From positions 1,374,606 to 1,438,605 of the forward strand of contig JAPDOI010000156.1 in assembly GCA_029168955.1 (NCBI GenBank): 64,000 bases of DNA, in the 5' to 3' direction. Below the pieces are notes generated by a model, which was given only the letters and a program-made list of their open reading frames with translations, ran no database searches and had not been told where the DNA came from. Source of the stretch: Aplectana chamaeleonis (taxonomy: Eukaryota > Nematoda > Chromadorea > Rhabditida > Cosmocercidae). This document shows positions 35,007 to 46,184 of the stretch, piece after piece (the first letter of the stretch is position 1; every line of letters begins with the position of its first letter). A program made the translations under genes and the position numbers.

Positions 35007-37182
35007 CAAGTCTCAGAGATGAAGAGTGCAGAAGGAATTTCCGACAACGCGTTGCTATTCACATCGGAGTACGGACTAAGAAGAAACTTTTGCGACGCGG
35101 ATTCTTTTTGTCAAATGCATCCAGGACGCTTCGAAAGAAGGCACTGCCGGTTGTGCAGCCTAAGAAGAAGTTCGCCTACGTCTCAGAAGAAACAACATCT
35201 ACCTACAACAGAGTATGTGCTCTCCGAACTGCAGGAAACTTCGTGGAGGAGAAGCGTCTGAGGAGGAAGTTGCGTCGGCAGCTTCAAAGTGACCGCGAAC
35301 GAGAGTGGACGTGTAGAGCTAAGGAGTTCGAGAAGGCTTGGGAGGAGAAGAATCCGAGGAAAGCCTACACGTTGCTGCGACAGTATAGCGGGAAGATGAA
35401 GAGATGTTCTCCTGTCTTGAACACTACCAATGGAGTTGCAGTTGGTGATGCGACGCTGCCAATATGGAAGGATTACTTCAGTTCACTACTGAATCGTCCA
35501 GCGCCATCAGTACCTGAGCTCCCGCATGTTCAGAGAGCACATTACGACGTCAGTGAGGAATCGCCGACTGGGTCTGAAGTTTTGGATTGTGTCCGGAAAA
35601 AGAAGAATGGAAAGGCAGGTGGAGATGACAACATCACTGCTGAAATGCTGAAAGCTCTTCCTCCGTCTGGGATTCGTGAAATGACCAACACCATCCGTGC
35701 CATATGGATGAGCGAAAGGATACCCGATTCGTGGAGACATGCGATCATCGTACCTCTTCACAAGAAGCTATCCGTCACGGATCCTAAGAACTACAGAGGA
35801 ATCTCTCTACTTCGTGTCATGTACAAGGTTTTAGAACGTATCATTCTCGAGCGACTTATCAAACATCGTGAAGCAACGACCAGAGATGAGCAAGCCGGTT
35901 TTCGACCTGGAAGATCGACCATCGACCAAGTGTTCGTCGTGAGAAGAGTAATTGAATCGTGGCAGCGGTTTTCGAAGCCATTACAGCTTGCTTTTTTGGA
36001 CTTTGAAGCCGCGTTCGACTCTCCTCATCGTGATCGATTGCTCAATGCTCTGCGAGCAGATGGAGTCCCGGAAAAGTATGTTCGGTTAATCGAGGACATG
36101 AACAAAGGAACAACAGCAGCAGTTCGTACACCTGTCGGATTTACGTCAGCTTTCGAGGTGAAAACAGGAGTAAGGCAAGAGAGCCGTTGCAGGACCTTTT
36201 CTTTTCAACTTCGCCGTTGATGACATCATGCGTAGAGTTGCAGAACAGTTTCCTGCGGATGTGATCCTAACACCATCAGGACGCTCCTTGTCGACCTGGA
36301 GTACGCCGACGACATTGTGTTATTCGCTGAAAACAACGCAAAACTGCAAAGGATTGTGAACCTCGTTTCGAAGTATGCCGCAGCCTATGGACTTCGTCTT
36401 CGTCCCGACAAATGCAAGCAGATGTGGGTCTCTCAGAGGCCTTCAACTGGAGTTTGTGTGGACGGACAACGTATCGAACTGGTGGACGATTTCTGTTATT
36501 TGGGCTGTTTGCTGAAGAACGATGGTAGTTATGCAGCGGATATTCGACAACGATGTGCGAAAGCTACGTCTGCATTCAATTCTCTAACCAAGTGTTTGTG
36601 GTCTACCACCGTCGCGAAGGAAGTCAAGTTGCGCGTCTACCTATCCGCTATTCGCCCTATCATGATGTACGGATCGGAGACGTGGGCAGCACCGAAAACG
36701 CAGATGGAAAGGTTGGATTGCACGGAGAGGAAGCTTTTAGGCGTTTGCTTGGATATTTCTGGCCGCGTGTATGCCATAACGAAGACCTTTACAAGGAAAT
36801 CGACGCAGTACATCAACGCTTGACACGAGGGAGGTGCCAGCATCTCCTAACGCCATCTCAAGCAGCAATGGAAAGTCGACTTCGACTGCTCGGGCATATA
36901 CTAAGAAGAACGCCGGATCGTCTCGTACAACACGCTTTAAAAATGCTTCCAAATCCTGTCTGGAAACGGCCACCTGGGCGTAGGCGAAAGTTCTGGACGG
37001 ATGTGGTTAAAGAGGATTTAAAGTCACTCGGCATCGAAAGACAGTTCAGGCGCGATGTTTCGTTTCGCAGGAAATGGAATAGTGACAGCTGGATGGAATG
37101 TGTTCAAATTGTGGCTGAAGACCGTGAAAAATGGACACGGCTGACTACTAGGACGGCACACCTCGGTGAAGATGCGGAATGA
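35003..37182 (+). pseudogene. RTE1 reverse transcriptase and C-terminal region
   Basis: Frame 35003-36220 overlaps the previous frame by an ATGA. It contains GKAGGDDNITAEMLKALPP, NYRGISLLRVMYKVLERIIL, AGFRPGRSTIDQ, AFLDFEAAFDSPHRDRLL (motif A) and GVRQ. Frameshifts follow at about 36180 and 36290; LEYADDIVLF (motif C, YADD) lies near 36297-36326. From 36317 come SKYAAAYGLRLRPDKCKQMW and MMYGSETWAAPKTQ. A missing T near 36735 shifts the frame again to the final WKRPPGRRRKFWTDVVKEDL segment, ending at 37182. Confidence 0.92.
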
Positions 37183-37346
37183 CCGCGTCAGGCGAAAGCC
37201 AACCGATTAAGTCAAGTAAGTCAAAGTATAGCATACATTTCGCAAAAAAGCAGGCTTCGGACCAGTTGAAAGGTAGCATTAGATAGAAACACAAGACGAG
37301 TAGGCAGGGACCCGGCGCATGCAACATGCCCGAGGACGACACGAGT

Positions 37347-37437
37347 CGATGGTATTGATAATATTAGTGACAGCCGCCACTGCGAGTGGGGGGCGGTGCA
37401 GCAGTAGCGGCTGTCACTAATTTTATCCATACCATCG
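37347..37437. repeat. hairpin, about 31-bp arms
   Basis: CGATGGTATTGATAATATTA followed by GTGACAGCCGC pairs with the complementary segment at 37405-37437. The GC-rich loop is about 27 bases. Confidence 0.85.
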
Positions 37438-37721
37438 TTAGCATAATGCCTAGCGCAAACTGGGATTTCTCAAAATATTCTACCGGAATACTTGGACCAT
37501 ACGACCCTAGATGAGAAGATTACACAGCGCAAGATTGGAACACGTTGAGAACTAACTTTGCGAGTAGGAAGTGGTTAAAATAGCAGTACATACTTGGGTT
37601 TCGGTATGCTGTGCGTGTCGGGCTTCTATCAAAACGTGTCCTTTTCAAAACTTGTGTGAGCGTGAATAAAACCTACAGATTAGGTGATTGATCGAGATGG
37701 GCGAAGAACTCTCCGCATGGC

Positions 37722-38055
37722 CATCACGCTGTCTATGGAGCGATACTCATTTCCAATCATGCGGCGCACGCTTCTCACGGTGCGCGACTCATATTCCATG
37801 ACGCGGTTTACGCTTCTCATGAACGGCGACTCAATTTTTTAACGCGGGGCATGCTTTTTGTGAAGCATGACTCAGTTTTCGTGATACGGAGCACGCTTCT
37901 AATAATGCGGTTCCCATTTTCCATGACGCGGCGCACGCTTCCCTTAAAGCGCGACTCATTTTCCATGACGTGTAGCACGCTTCTCATGAAGCTTTTGCAG
38001 TTTTCAATGGCGCGGCACACGCTCCGCATTAATGGCTACCCGTTTTCCGTGAAAG
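37722..38055. repeat. minisatellite, about 40-43 bp unit
   Basis: About eight degenerate copies of a unit like CATGACGCGGCGCACGCTTC followed by TCATGAAGCGCGACTCATTT. Confidence 0.85.
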
Positions 38056-38419
38056 TTTCCAACAAAACGCTCTCTACCTCTCCACAATGCTGCATGCACC
38101 ACTAACCCCGCCCACATGTTGCAACGCGGAGATTCGATCACGGAGGATAAGGACGGAGGGAAGCTGAAGCTTTCGAAAGCGTAAGTAATACAATTGGCAG
38201 TGGAATTCCATGCTGGGTCCGTGAATGCAGTGTACAAAGTGACTGTCTGGCTAACACTGCTCGCACTGATGTTGCCCCGAGAGCGACCAGACAGCGGTCG
38301 AGGGGCGAACTGGCACCGGACAGGAAACGCGGTGCCAGTTGGCACCTCGGCCGCTGTCCGGGCGATGACGTCATAATCGGGAGGAGCCAGTCCAGCTCGG
38401 AGCGATGGTTTGCCTGGGT

Positions 38420-38932
38420 AGATGTGCCCATGTTGCACTCCTCTAGCATGTTGATGTAGATCGGGTCCACGCCGGCACGGAGTAGAGCGTTCCAAACTGC
38501 GTTCAGTTCGACACTGTCAAATGCTTTGACATAATCGATGAAGCACATTAGGAGCGGTTGCTTGTACTCTCGTGTCGTTTCAATTAGTTGAGTCACCGTG
38601 TGGATGTGATCCATACAGCAGTATACGCGACGAAAACCTGTCTGTTCCACGGGCTGGAACTCATCCAACGTGCTTTCCAGTCTCTTCAGCAAAATCTTTG
38701 TGAATAGCTTGTACGGCCGGAACAGAAGAGCGATTGGCCTGTAGTTCTTGACCTCATCTCGTTCACTTTTCTTGAAGATCAACACCGTTTCTGACAATTT
38801 CCACTGTTCCGGTATCCTTTGTTCTGCCAGATAGCAATTTAAGCGAGCGGTTAGCTTTTGGACGATGATTTCGTTGTCGGTCTTCAGAGAGTCTCCGGAA
38901 ACTTGATCAGGTCCTGAGGCTGTCTTGGGCTT
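38420..38932 (-). pseudogene. RTE2 reverse transcriptase, N-terminal half
   Basis: The frame runs through ASGPDQVSGDSLK, NYRPIALLFRPYKLFTKILL, a TGFRR segment in place of the usual AGFR, and FIDYVKAFDSVELNAVWNAL, the catalytic FxDYxKAFD of RT motif A. It breaks at GTS where the TA-flanked element enters, and downstream residues come from that element. The rest of the RT lies at 32298 and below. Confidence 0.85.
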
Positions 38933-38946
38933 CATGATGGCATAAT

Positions 38947-40135
38947 GATGAAGAAAAATGTGGGCATATTCATGCAGAAATGAAAAAAAATGCTGGATAC
39001 TTGCTCCTTGCCTGCATTGAGTTCTGTCCTAATCTTGATCGTGCAGTAGGCTAACAAAAAAGTCAGGAATGCTACGAAGATGATGCAGTAGGCGAGCTTG
39101 AGCTGACAGGAAATTTTTGTAGTGGAGGAAATTACGGTGAGAATGTAGAACGTTTCCTAACTTTTAATGGAATCCATCCTCGGAGTGGGCAAAACTCTGG
39201 CGTATGCCGAGCATTGCTCGGAGACGTTGTGGACTCTCGACCACAGCTCATAAACCATAAGGCTTCACGACATCTGGGTGGAAACCTAGTTGGATGATGT
39301 AACTCAGGATACGAGGGAAGAAAAAATATCAAAACTCTAAGGATTCTGATGAAGTTTCTGTAAGAACAATGACTGATAGCACTATCATATAGCAGATACC
39401 GGCAGAAGTATCCATTTTCACGGATAACAAACCTCCAACTAGGTTCGCATGGAGATCTCCGGGTGGGTGGAACCCGTGTGTGGGTGCGTAAACCTTCAGA
39501 GGTTCAGAAAACTTCGATTCCCAACTGGTATTGTTCAACCAGAAGGGGTGCGAGCGTGAGTGGAAGAGGGTATGTCACCAGCGGTGCCCGCAAAACCACC
39601 GCCGGTGGCAGAAGCGGTTTGGAGCGCGATATTTTTCGACGGCTCGCCACAGCGGTAAATTGAACCCCTTGCTCCGAAATGCTCTAAACTGAGGAGTTCT
39701 CGAGCGACATCGTGGTAGATAGTAAATTATAGGCCAAGGATGAACATTTTCACCTTCAGAATCTTAGGATTGCTTTTTTGCAAAAAAATTAATTGTCCAA
39801 ATTCGGTCGAAGGCGCGGTTTTGGACAGCGGTTTTAGACAACGGTAAAACGTGTTTTCGGCGGTTTTGTTCGTGATTTTAAGGTCTGTTGTACTGTAGTG
39901 GTGATTTACTATTGTTCTTTTTGATCTTTTTGTTGCTATTACAACATGCAAGACAACCTCGTCCGAACCCCTCGTTCCAAGACCTGTTCTCTTCACAGAA
40001 AGAGAAACGCAACTAAAAACACCCCCGCGATTTTTTGAAGTTTTGGCCATAAGTTTTTACGTCCTCCCTTCCGAAAAAAAATTCTAAATTTCGAAAATTT
40101 TTACGTCCCCCCTGTTGTGCAGCTGGACAACACTC
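38947..40135. repeat. dispersed repeat A, copy 1 right part
   Basis: From about 39330 it matches copy 2: AAGAACAATGACTGATAGCA also at 53925, GTATTGTTCAACC also at 54562, TCGGTCGAAGGCGCGGTT related to 54847, and GTTGCTATTACAACATG also at 57448. The stretch 38947-39330 has no clear counterpart in copy 2. Confidence 0.7.
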
Positions 40136-40139
40136 TCGT

Positions 40140-41050
40140 AGATTCCTGTACGCGAGAAATTTTGGCCTTGCATGAGACTTTGCCACTTTAATTACCGTAT
40201 ATGATCAATTCCCCAGCCCCGAAAAAGCGGGGTAAACTGGTTCTAAGAGCTAATCGGTCACTTTGGTCAGAGCATAACAGAATCTAACCCAAAAATTTCA
40301 GATGAGAGGATATGATAAGGCGGTTTGCAGAGGACTCCTATGCGGATGCAGCAACTGACGCTTGCACAGGGGAACCATCAAACATTTTGAACTCATAAAT
40401 ATTCCGAATAAATGCTTTTATCCACAGTGTTATGCTGTCCGAGTAACGAACTTAATTTTTTTCATGGCACTATTCTAGTAGACTATGGTTTCAAAAAACT
40501 CCTGAGAATCGCCCAGCGCCGAAACTAGAACTCTGCCCTACACAGCACTATCCGAAAACGAATGAATTTGCTAGAAAGCCAAAGCGCCAGCAAACAAGAG
40601 AGAATTGTGACATTTGTGGTCATTTGGCTATGGCTATAGGCACAATAAAAAGTCCAAACGTGCGGCTATCAACGCCGTATAGGAGGGCTAATGGAAGGAA
40701 GGCGAGGTGTAGTGGCGGAGTCACAAAATCACACCCTATTACCTATGAGTTGACGAGGCAAAATGACCGGAAGAGCCCCGCTACTGCAAGCGAAAAACAA
40801 GGGGAATCTGAATCGAAGCGCAAATTTTGGGAAAAACAAACAAAGGAAGTGTTAGGGTGAGAGCTGGACATGACATATTCCTATACATCACATTCTAAAA
40901 AAAAAAACCATATAACGAATAAATTTCGATAAAACCAAAGTCGCCCATGTATGATTTTTAGAGGACTTATGATTAGAAAGGTTTTCAGCCTTACCGAATC
41001 GCTAAACGTACTTCACTTCAGACAAACGAAATTGCACATGTATTGAATGT
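40140..41050. other. no gene recognised
   Basis: A 78-codon plus-strand frame (40624-40860) has no supporting motif. Confidence 0.4.
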
Positions 41051-41055
41051 CTAAA

Positions 41056-41521
41056 GCCTAGTTTTGACTGCATCGCTGCCGTTTTTCATCGCAGCGATTT
41101 CACACCCGCTGCTGTAGCAGCGGCAGCGATTCTGTTCATAGTGCATAGCCTCAAGGACGATCGAAGAAATTTAATCAATCAGTGAAATGAATGGCTGGTA
41201 GTTATCAATAACACGTTTCGACCCGTAAACACTGACCTAGTCATGTGAAAGGGTCAACGTTCACAAGACGAAACGTGTCATTCGCTGGCAATCACTCCAT
41301 CGCTGCCATTTTGGCCGCGATGGAGCGATGGTCAGCGACCACTGAGAATCGCTCATCAAGCAGCGACGCAGTAAAACATAGGATTTCGTCGCCGCGACCC
41401 AGCGATGTAGGACGCTTGCCACGAAGCGATCACAATTGGAGCGGCTTTCCATTATGCGCGATGAAAAGGGAACAGTTTTCCCTCGCATGGCCGCAGCGAC
41501 CACCTGCAGTCAAAACTAGGC
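41056..41521 (+). mobile_element. MITE family M2, copy 1
   Basis: About 466 bp with ends GCCTAGTTTTGACTGCA and TGCAGTCAAAACTAGGC, flanked by TAAA and TTAA. The interior is rich in CATCGCTGC/GCAGCGATG inverted motifs. Non-coding. Confidence 0.88.
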
Positions 41522-41842
41522 TTAAGGGGAAAATGAGCAGTTCTCCACTCCTATTCTCCGTTGTACGGGTTACCATTCATTAAATTTCAAACATACACAA
41601 TAACCTTCTTATGACTTGTCGTGGTACCACCATCGGGCTTAGATAAGCCCGAACTAGGCTCATTCAAGCCATGTTTTGACTGCATCGCTGCTGTTTTTCA
41701 TCGCAGCGATTTTGCACCCGCTGCTGAGGCGATGTAGCAGCTGCAACGATTCTGTTCATAGTGCATAGCCTCACCAATGATCGAAGAATTCCAATCCATC
41801 AGTGAAATGAATGGCTGTTAGTCATCAATAACATGTGTCGAC

Positions 41843-43314
41843 CAGGGGTGTGCGGAAATTTTTAAAAAATTTCCAGAAAACAGGAAATCGAGTTTGTCAG
41901 AAAACAGAAATCAGAAAACAGAAAGGCCAAAACGGCCAGAAAACAGAAATCAGAAAAATTTCAGAAAAAAATACTCATTGCATTTTAACTTTTTTTCAAG
42001 TGAAGAGAGGATGTAACTCTGAATACCTTTGCCATACTTAAAGTATAATTACTGCGGAACTGCACAGATGACCTATAAGGCATTGGTAGTAGCGATGTCG
42101 CGTCAATGACGGATATAAGGTCATTAAAGACACGCTGATAGTCTTGGCCAATAAATAGGCTCAACAACTGATCCTGTCGAGCAGATTCTCGAGTATTTCT
42201 TGATTATTCCTTGGCTGCTAGGTGGCTGCGGCCATGTTGTTCGCGAAATAATCGAGGAAGAACCGAGAAAACATGTGTAGTTTAACCGACGGCGGTGTTG
42301 ACATCCAAATCTGACTCAACAATGCGTCTTACACTCCCCTTTGAGAGCATTCTTTCGCGGCTGTTTCTCGACGACCATTAATTGACGCCTAGTTCGCGGC
42401 AACCAGCTATTCTCTGAACACGACCTTGTTCTCGGCTATTGCGCGAAAATCAGGCATTGTGGTAATTTATCGGCTATTGCTCGGCCAAAACTCTCAGAGA
42501 ACTCACCCGTATGGTAGAACGTCAGCAAAATAAGGGTTGCATCCTAGGACAGACATCGGGTTCAGACCCTCGCTGTGTGCAGCAGCTGCTGCGAACAACT
42601 AACTGCAGCAGCTGCTGACAAGGGGAAGTTGAATTCGTGCTCCTCCCTAGGATGCTACCCCTATTGTGCCAAAGTACTACCCTACGAGTGCGTTAGCAGG
42701 GTTACCGGTAAAAACGATTGTTGAAATTTCTTTATAAGAATGCAGGTCTGGCCATCACAAAAGTAAAAATAAGTGACAAGTTGCATGGAAAACGCACAAA
42801 AGCAAGTAAGAACAGCTAAATGGTAGGTGTACGCACACCCCAACTAACAGGTTTTTATAAATGCATATTTTCCGCCTTCTATTTTGCCGCTAAAAAGTCA
42901 GTAGTCTCTCGATGTCTAGCAGCTACTTTAACTGCAGAATAAAAGACGACAAAACAAGCAATTGTAGAAATCTTGGGCGGGCTGAGACCCAGCAATAAGC
43001 TTGTTTTTGAGCGTTTTTCTCTGACTTTCCACTTATTTTCACTTTGTGATGACCAGGCCTACCTTCTCAAAAAGATACCGCAATTAACTTTTTTATCGCG
43101 AACCCTGCCCTTAACAGCAATCGTACATTGAATACAAATAGTACCTCGTAAAGGACTAAATAAGCTGCGCTGTTCCACAGATCCGGATTTCGTTCATTTT
43201 TTTCTGATTTTTTTCTGTTTTTGCAGATTTTGCAGAAAACAGAAATCAGAAAACAGAAAGGCCAAAACGGCCAGAAAACAGAAAACAGAAATAAGAAATT
43301 TCCGCACACCCCTG
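41843..43314. mobile_element. non-autonomous hAT-like element 2
   Basis: Ends CAGGGGTGTGCGGAAATTT and AAATTTCCGCACACCCCTG, flanked by the perfect 8-bp TSD GTGTCGAC (41835-41842, 43315-43322). Subterminal blocks repeat CAGAAAACAGAAATCAG at both ends. 1,472 bp. It holds an inverted repeat at about 42517-42670 but no recognisable transposase. Confidence 0.88.
42517..42670. repeat. imperfect hairpin inside hAT-like element 2
   Basis: AAGGGTTGCATCCTAGGA pairs with TCCCTAGGATGCTACCCC, and two GCAGCAGCTGCTG blocks sit near the centre. Confidence 0.7.
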
Positions 43315-43911
43315 GTGTCGACTCATAAACACTGATGTTGTCATGTGAAAGGGTCAACTTTCACTAGACGAAACGTGTCAATCGCTGCCATAATGGCAGC
43401 GATAGAGCGATGATCAGCGACCATCGAAAATAGCTCCTCTAGCAGCGAAACAGTAAACATGGTATTTCGTCGCAGCGACGGGGCGATGTAGGACGTTTGC
43501 CACGAAGCGATCACAATTGGAGCGCCTTTCCATTACGCGCGATGAAAAAGGAACAGTTGTCTCTCGCATGGCCGAAGCGACCACCTGCAGTCACAACATT
43601 ACTTCAGGGGCGGCATCAGCAATGTGCGTAAATACGACTAACGACTAACGAGTTTAACTACTAACGGACTTTTCGAGTGTTACGTCAAACGACTAACGAG
43701 TAACAAAATGAAAGTATTTTCGTAAGCAATCCCAAATAGCATTATAAAATCAATAGTCCTTCACATCGCGCTCCAACCCAAAGATTACATCAGGACTGAT
43801 ACATAGTTCCCTCTTGCTTGATCGAGGTGGGTGGTACAAAACAAATACTCTTCAGTAGCCGTTGTATTGTTGAACTAGACTACGAGGTTGATAGATGCTT
43901 TATTGGCTTAA

Positions 43912-44385
43912 GCCTAGTTTTGACTGCAGGTGGTCGCTGCGGCCATGCGAGAGACAACTGTTCCTTTTTCATCGCGCGTAATGGAAAGCCGCTCCAGTTG
44001 TGATCGCTCCGTGGCAAACGTCCTACATCGCTGGGTCGCGGCGATGAAATCTTATGTTTTACTGCATCGCTGCTTGAAGAGCGATTCTCAATGGTCGCTG
44101 ACCATCGCTCCATCGCGGCTAAAATGGCAGCGATGGAGCGATTCCCAGCGAATGACACGTTTCGTCTAGTGAACTTTGACCCTTTCACATGACAAGATCA
44201 GTGCTTTCGAGTCAAAACGCGTTATTGATGAATACCAGCCATTAATTTCACCGATTGATTGAATTTCTTTTATCATCCGTGGGCCCATGCACTATGAACA
44301 GAATCGCTGCCGCTGCTACATCGCTGCAGCAGCGGGTGAAAAATCGCTGCGATGAAAAACTGCGGCGATGCAGTCAAAACTAGGC
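43912..44385 (-). mobile_element. MITE family M2, copy 3 (inverted)
   Basis: Same ends as copy 1 in opposite orientation, about 474 bp, flanked by TTAA and TTTA. The internal segments align in reverse order to 41056-41521. Confidence 0.88.
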
Positions 44386-44389
44386 TTTA

Positions 44390-45370
44390 GGCACGTTTCG
44401 GCGGTATCGCCGCCTTCAGTGCCTGAAAAGATCGAATCAGAAATGTGCTTATTCGGCCGAATGTCGACTAAACCTTACTGAAGTTTGAGTGAAGTTCTTT
44501 CAAATTCCCGTCTCTCATCACTCGGCTTAAAATTGACTCCCCAACTTGCCCTGTTTTATACGTTCTCATAAGGACTCGCAAGTTCCCGGGGAGGGGGTCT
44601 AGCTGCCATCAGCCCCGATTCACAATTCCATGAATGTCAGGCCCATCATCAGCTGCTACCGAATTGCCTGGTTCATTAGCAGCATTTGAAAACAACTACT
44701 AGACCACATTCCGGCCCAACTTCCAAACACCCCGCATTCCTTGCCCATCTCCGCAGTATTCGACCCACAAACTATTCCGTAATGGGGTATTTTGACGCTA
44801 CCGCCTTCAACACCAATGTAAAAATACCATGCTACATATGTAGGCCGTTTTCGAGCTTCTTGCCCAAAACCAAGGCTCCATTCATATGTTCGGGTTGTCA
44901 ATTGAGCAGCTTCTCAGTGAGCGCCTCAAAAGCAGGGTTCACGATAATTTTTGTCTCCGCGTTCTTCACATAAAAAATGCGTGGGCCTTCAAAAGCAAAT
45001 AAAATTACGAAGAAACGGCGAGAAACGCAATGAAACGTCGTATTTCAATGACATTATTCTGTAACATAGACTAGTTGTGCGGCTGGATCAACATGCACAT
45101 GGTGGTTGTCACCGGTGGAAAATTGGGTCAATCGAAAATAGAAGAATATTTTATGCAAAGCAGGATTAGTTAGGCCCCTTAGGAAAGAACGGAGCAATAA
45201 AGAGTAGAGAATTGCAAAGGACGGGTTCACAAAAGATTTCAATGTCACAACAAACACTTCCAGTGATACTTAAGGATTTCGTGTACTTCTGGTGCGTTTT
45301 TCTTGAATTTCCCGTGTTTTGAGTTCTACCCGGGGGTCACTTAATCAATATAGCAAAAAATCTCAACTGA
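44390..45370. other. no gene recognised
   Basis: Opposing frames at 44656-44901 (minus) and 44686-44973 (plus) lack domain features; at most one could be real. Confidence 0.4.
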
Positions 45371-45375
45371 CTTAA

Positions 45376-45843
45376 AGGCACAGTCCAACCTCAGATTCGT
45401 TTTTCTGCTTTTCTGCCTATCATGAAAACGGTCCGACGCTGATTCTAACGACGTCTGCGGTATTGTGCAAGACCCCCCGGAAACGGAGTTATGGCCTCTC
45501 AAAAATTGAGCTGCGGAAGCATGGTGGACGAGTTACGCGAGGCTTGTAACTTCCCTCATTTGCAACCGATGGATGCGAGCGAACGTGAATAGAGAATCTA
45601 AAATTGAAGGGAAGAACGGTGATAATAATCAAAAACCATCGCTCATATCGCCACTATTGATCTCGAAACATTTTAAAAAGGGCGTGCCAAAATGGCTTCC
45701 GGATGTGGGCGCCCAGAGTGGCTTCCCCCTATATCTCGCTTATTCTGGGGAATCGAGAGCTCGCACTTGGATGTTATAAAGGGTGGATCTACTTAACAAG
45801 AATGTGGTTTCCTCAGATTTCGCCCTTGAGCTTAGACTGTGCC
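45376..45843. mobile_element. MITE family M1, variant copy
   Basis: Ends AGGCACAGTCCAA and TTAGACTGTGCC, flanked by TTAA (45372-45375 and 45844-45847). The left 300 bp align to M1 copies (GTGGACGAGTT-CGAGGCTTGTAACTTCC). About 468 bp; the terminal bases differ from other M1 copies. Confidence 0.8.
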
Positions 45844-46184
45844 TTAAAAGGCAGTGTTCACGATGAAAATGTGTTTCAGTTTCCACTAGGAATGGGTAGT
45901 GAAGGAACACACTGTAACGTTGACGTCGAAAGAACGCATGAAAACGAGCCAGGAAAAGCTCCAGAAGAGCCCCAAGTTGCCACTTCGAGCGCAATGCAAA
46001 CCCAAAAGCGCAACACACGCCCACCGACGTGAACAAATCAATGCTCGAGATCGTGAGATGAGCGATGATTTCCAATCAATAGCCCCGTTCTTCCCTTCAT
46101 TCCTAACTTGTCTCTTAACTCTGGTCAGCTCGCATACATCGGCTGCAAAAGACGGAAGTTACAAGCCTCGGACAACTCGTCCAC

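Larger units (their letters stand above)
34085..37226 (+). mobile_element. RTE1: full-length RTE-type non-LTR retrotransposon
   Basis: About 3.14 kb, flanked by a perfect 10-bp TSD TATAGCATAC (34075-34084 and 37227-37236). It encodes an AP-type endonuclease, reverse transcriptase and C-terminal region, and ends in the short repeat AAGTCAAGTAAGTCAA. The length suits an intact RTE. Frameshifts near 34485, 35000, 36180, 36290 and 36735 inactivate it. Removing it restores the inverted-repeat arm of the surrounding element. Confidence 0.92.
32301..38418. mobile_element. TA-flanked inverted-repeat element inside RTE2
   Basis: Begins CTCAGGCAAGCCATCG and ends CGATGGTTTGCCTGGG, complementary ends flanked by TA (32299-32300 and 38419-38420). 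Excision at one TA restores the RTE2 reading frame. Without the nested RTE1 it is about 2,966 bp. A second inverted pair (32640-32735 against 34040-34084 plus 37237-37290) belongs to its arms. It carries two long palindromes (32941-33341 and 33339-33916), a small one at 37347 and a minisatellite. No transposase seen; the TA target is compatible with the Tc1/mariner group. Confidence 0.75.
30907..38932 (-). mobile_element. RTE2: 5'-truncated RTE retrotransposon, split by later insertions
   Basis: The minus-strand element is flanked by CATGATGGCATAAT on both sides (30893-30906 and 38933-38946), a 14-bp TSD. Its 3' end carries AAGTAAGTAAGT repeats, as is usual for RTE. The RT N-terminal half (38932-38420) and C-terminal half (32298-about 31100) are separated by a TA-flanked element (32301-38418), and the C-terminal part is split again by a 432-bp foldback (31400-31831). 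Removing both restores a continuous frame. No endonuclease region is present, so the copy was truncated on insertion. Confidence 0.85.
41668..43600 (+). mobile_element. MITE family M2, copy 2, split by hAT-like element 2
   Basis: Left part 41668-41842 and right part 43315-43600 align to copy 1 on either side of the hAT-like insertion. The right terminus is degraded (TGCAGTCACAACATTACTT). Confidence 0.85.
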
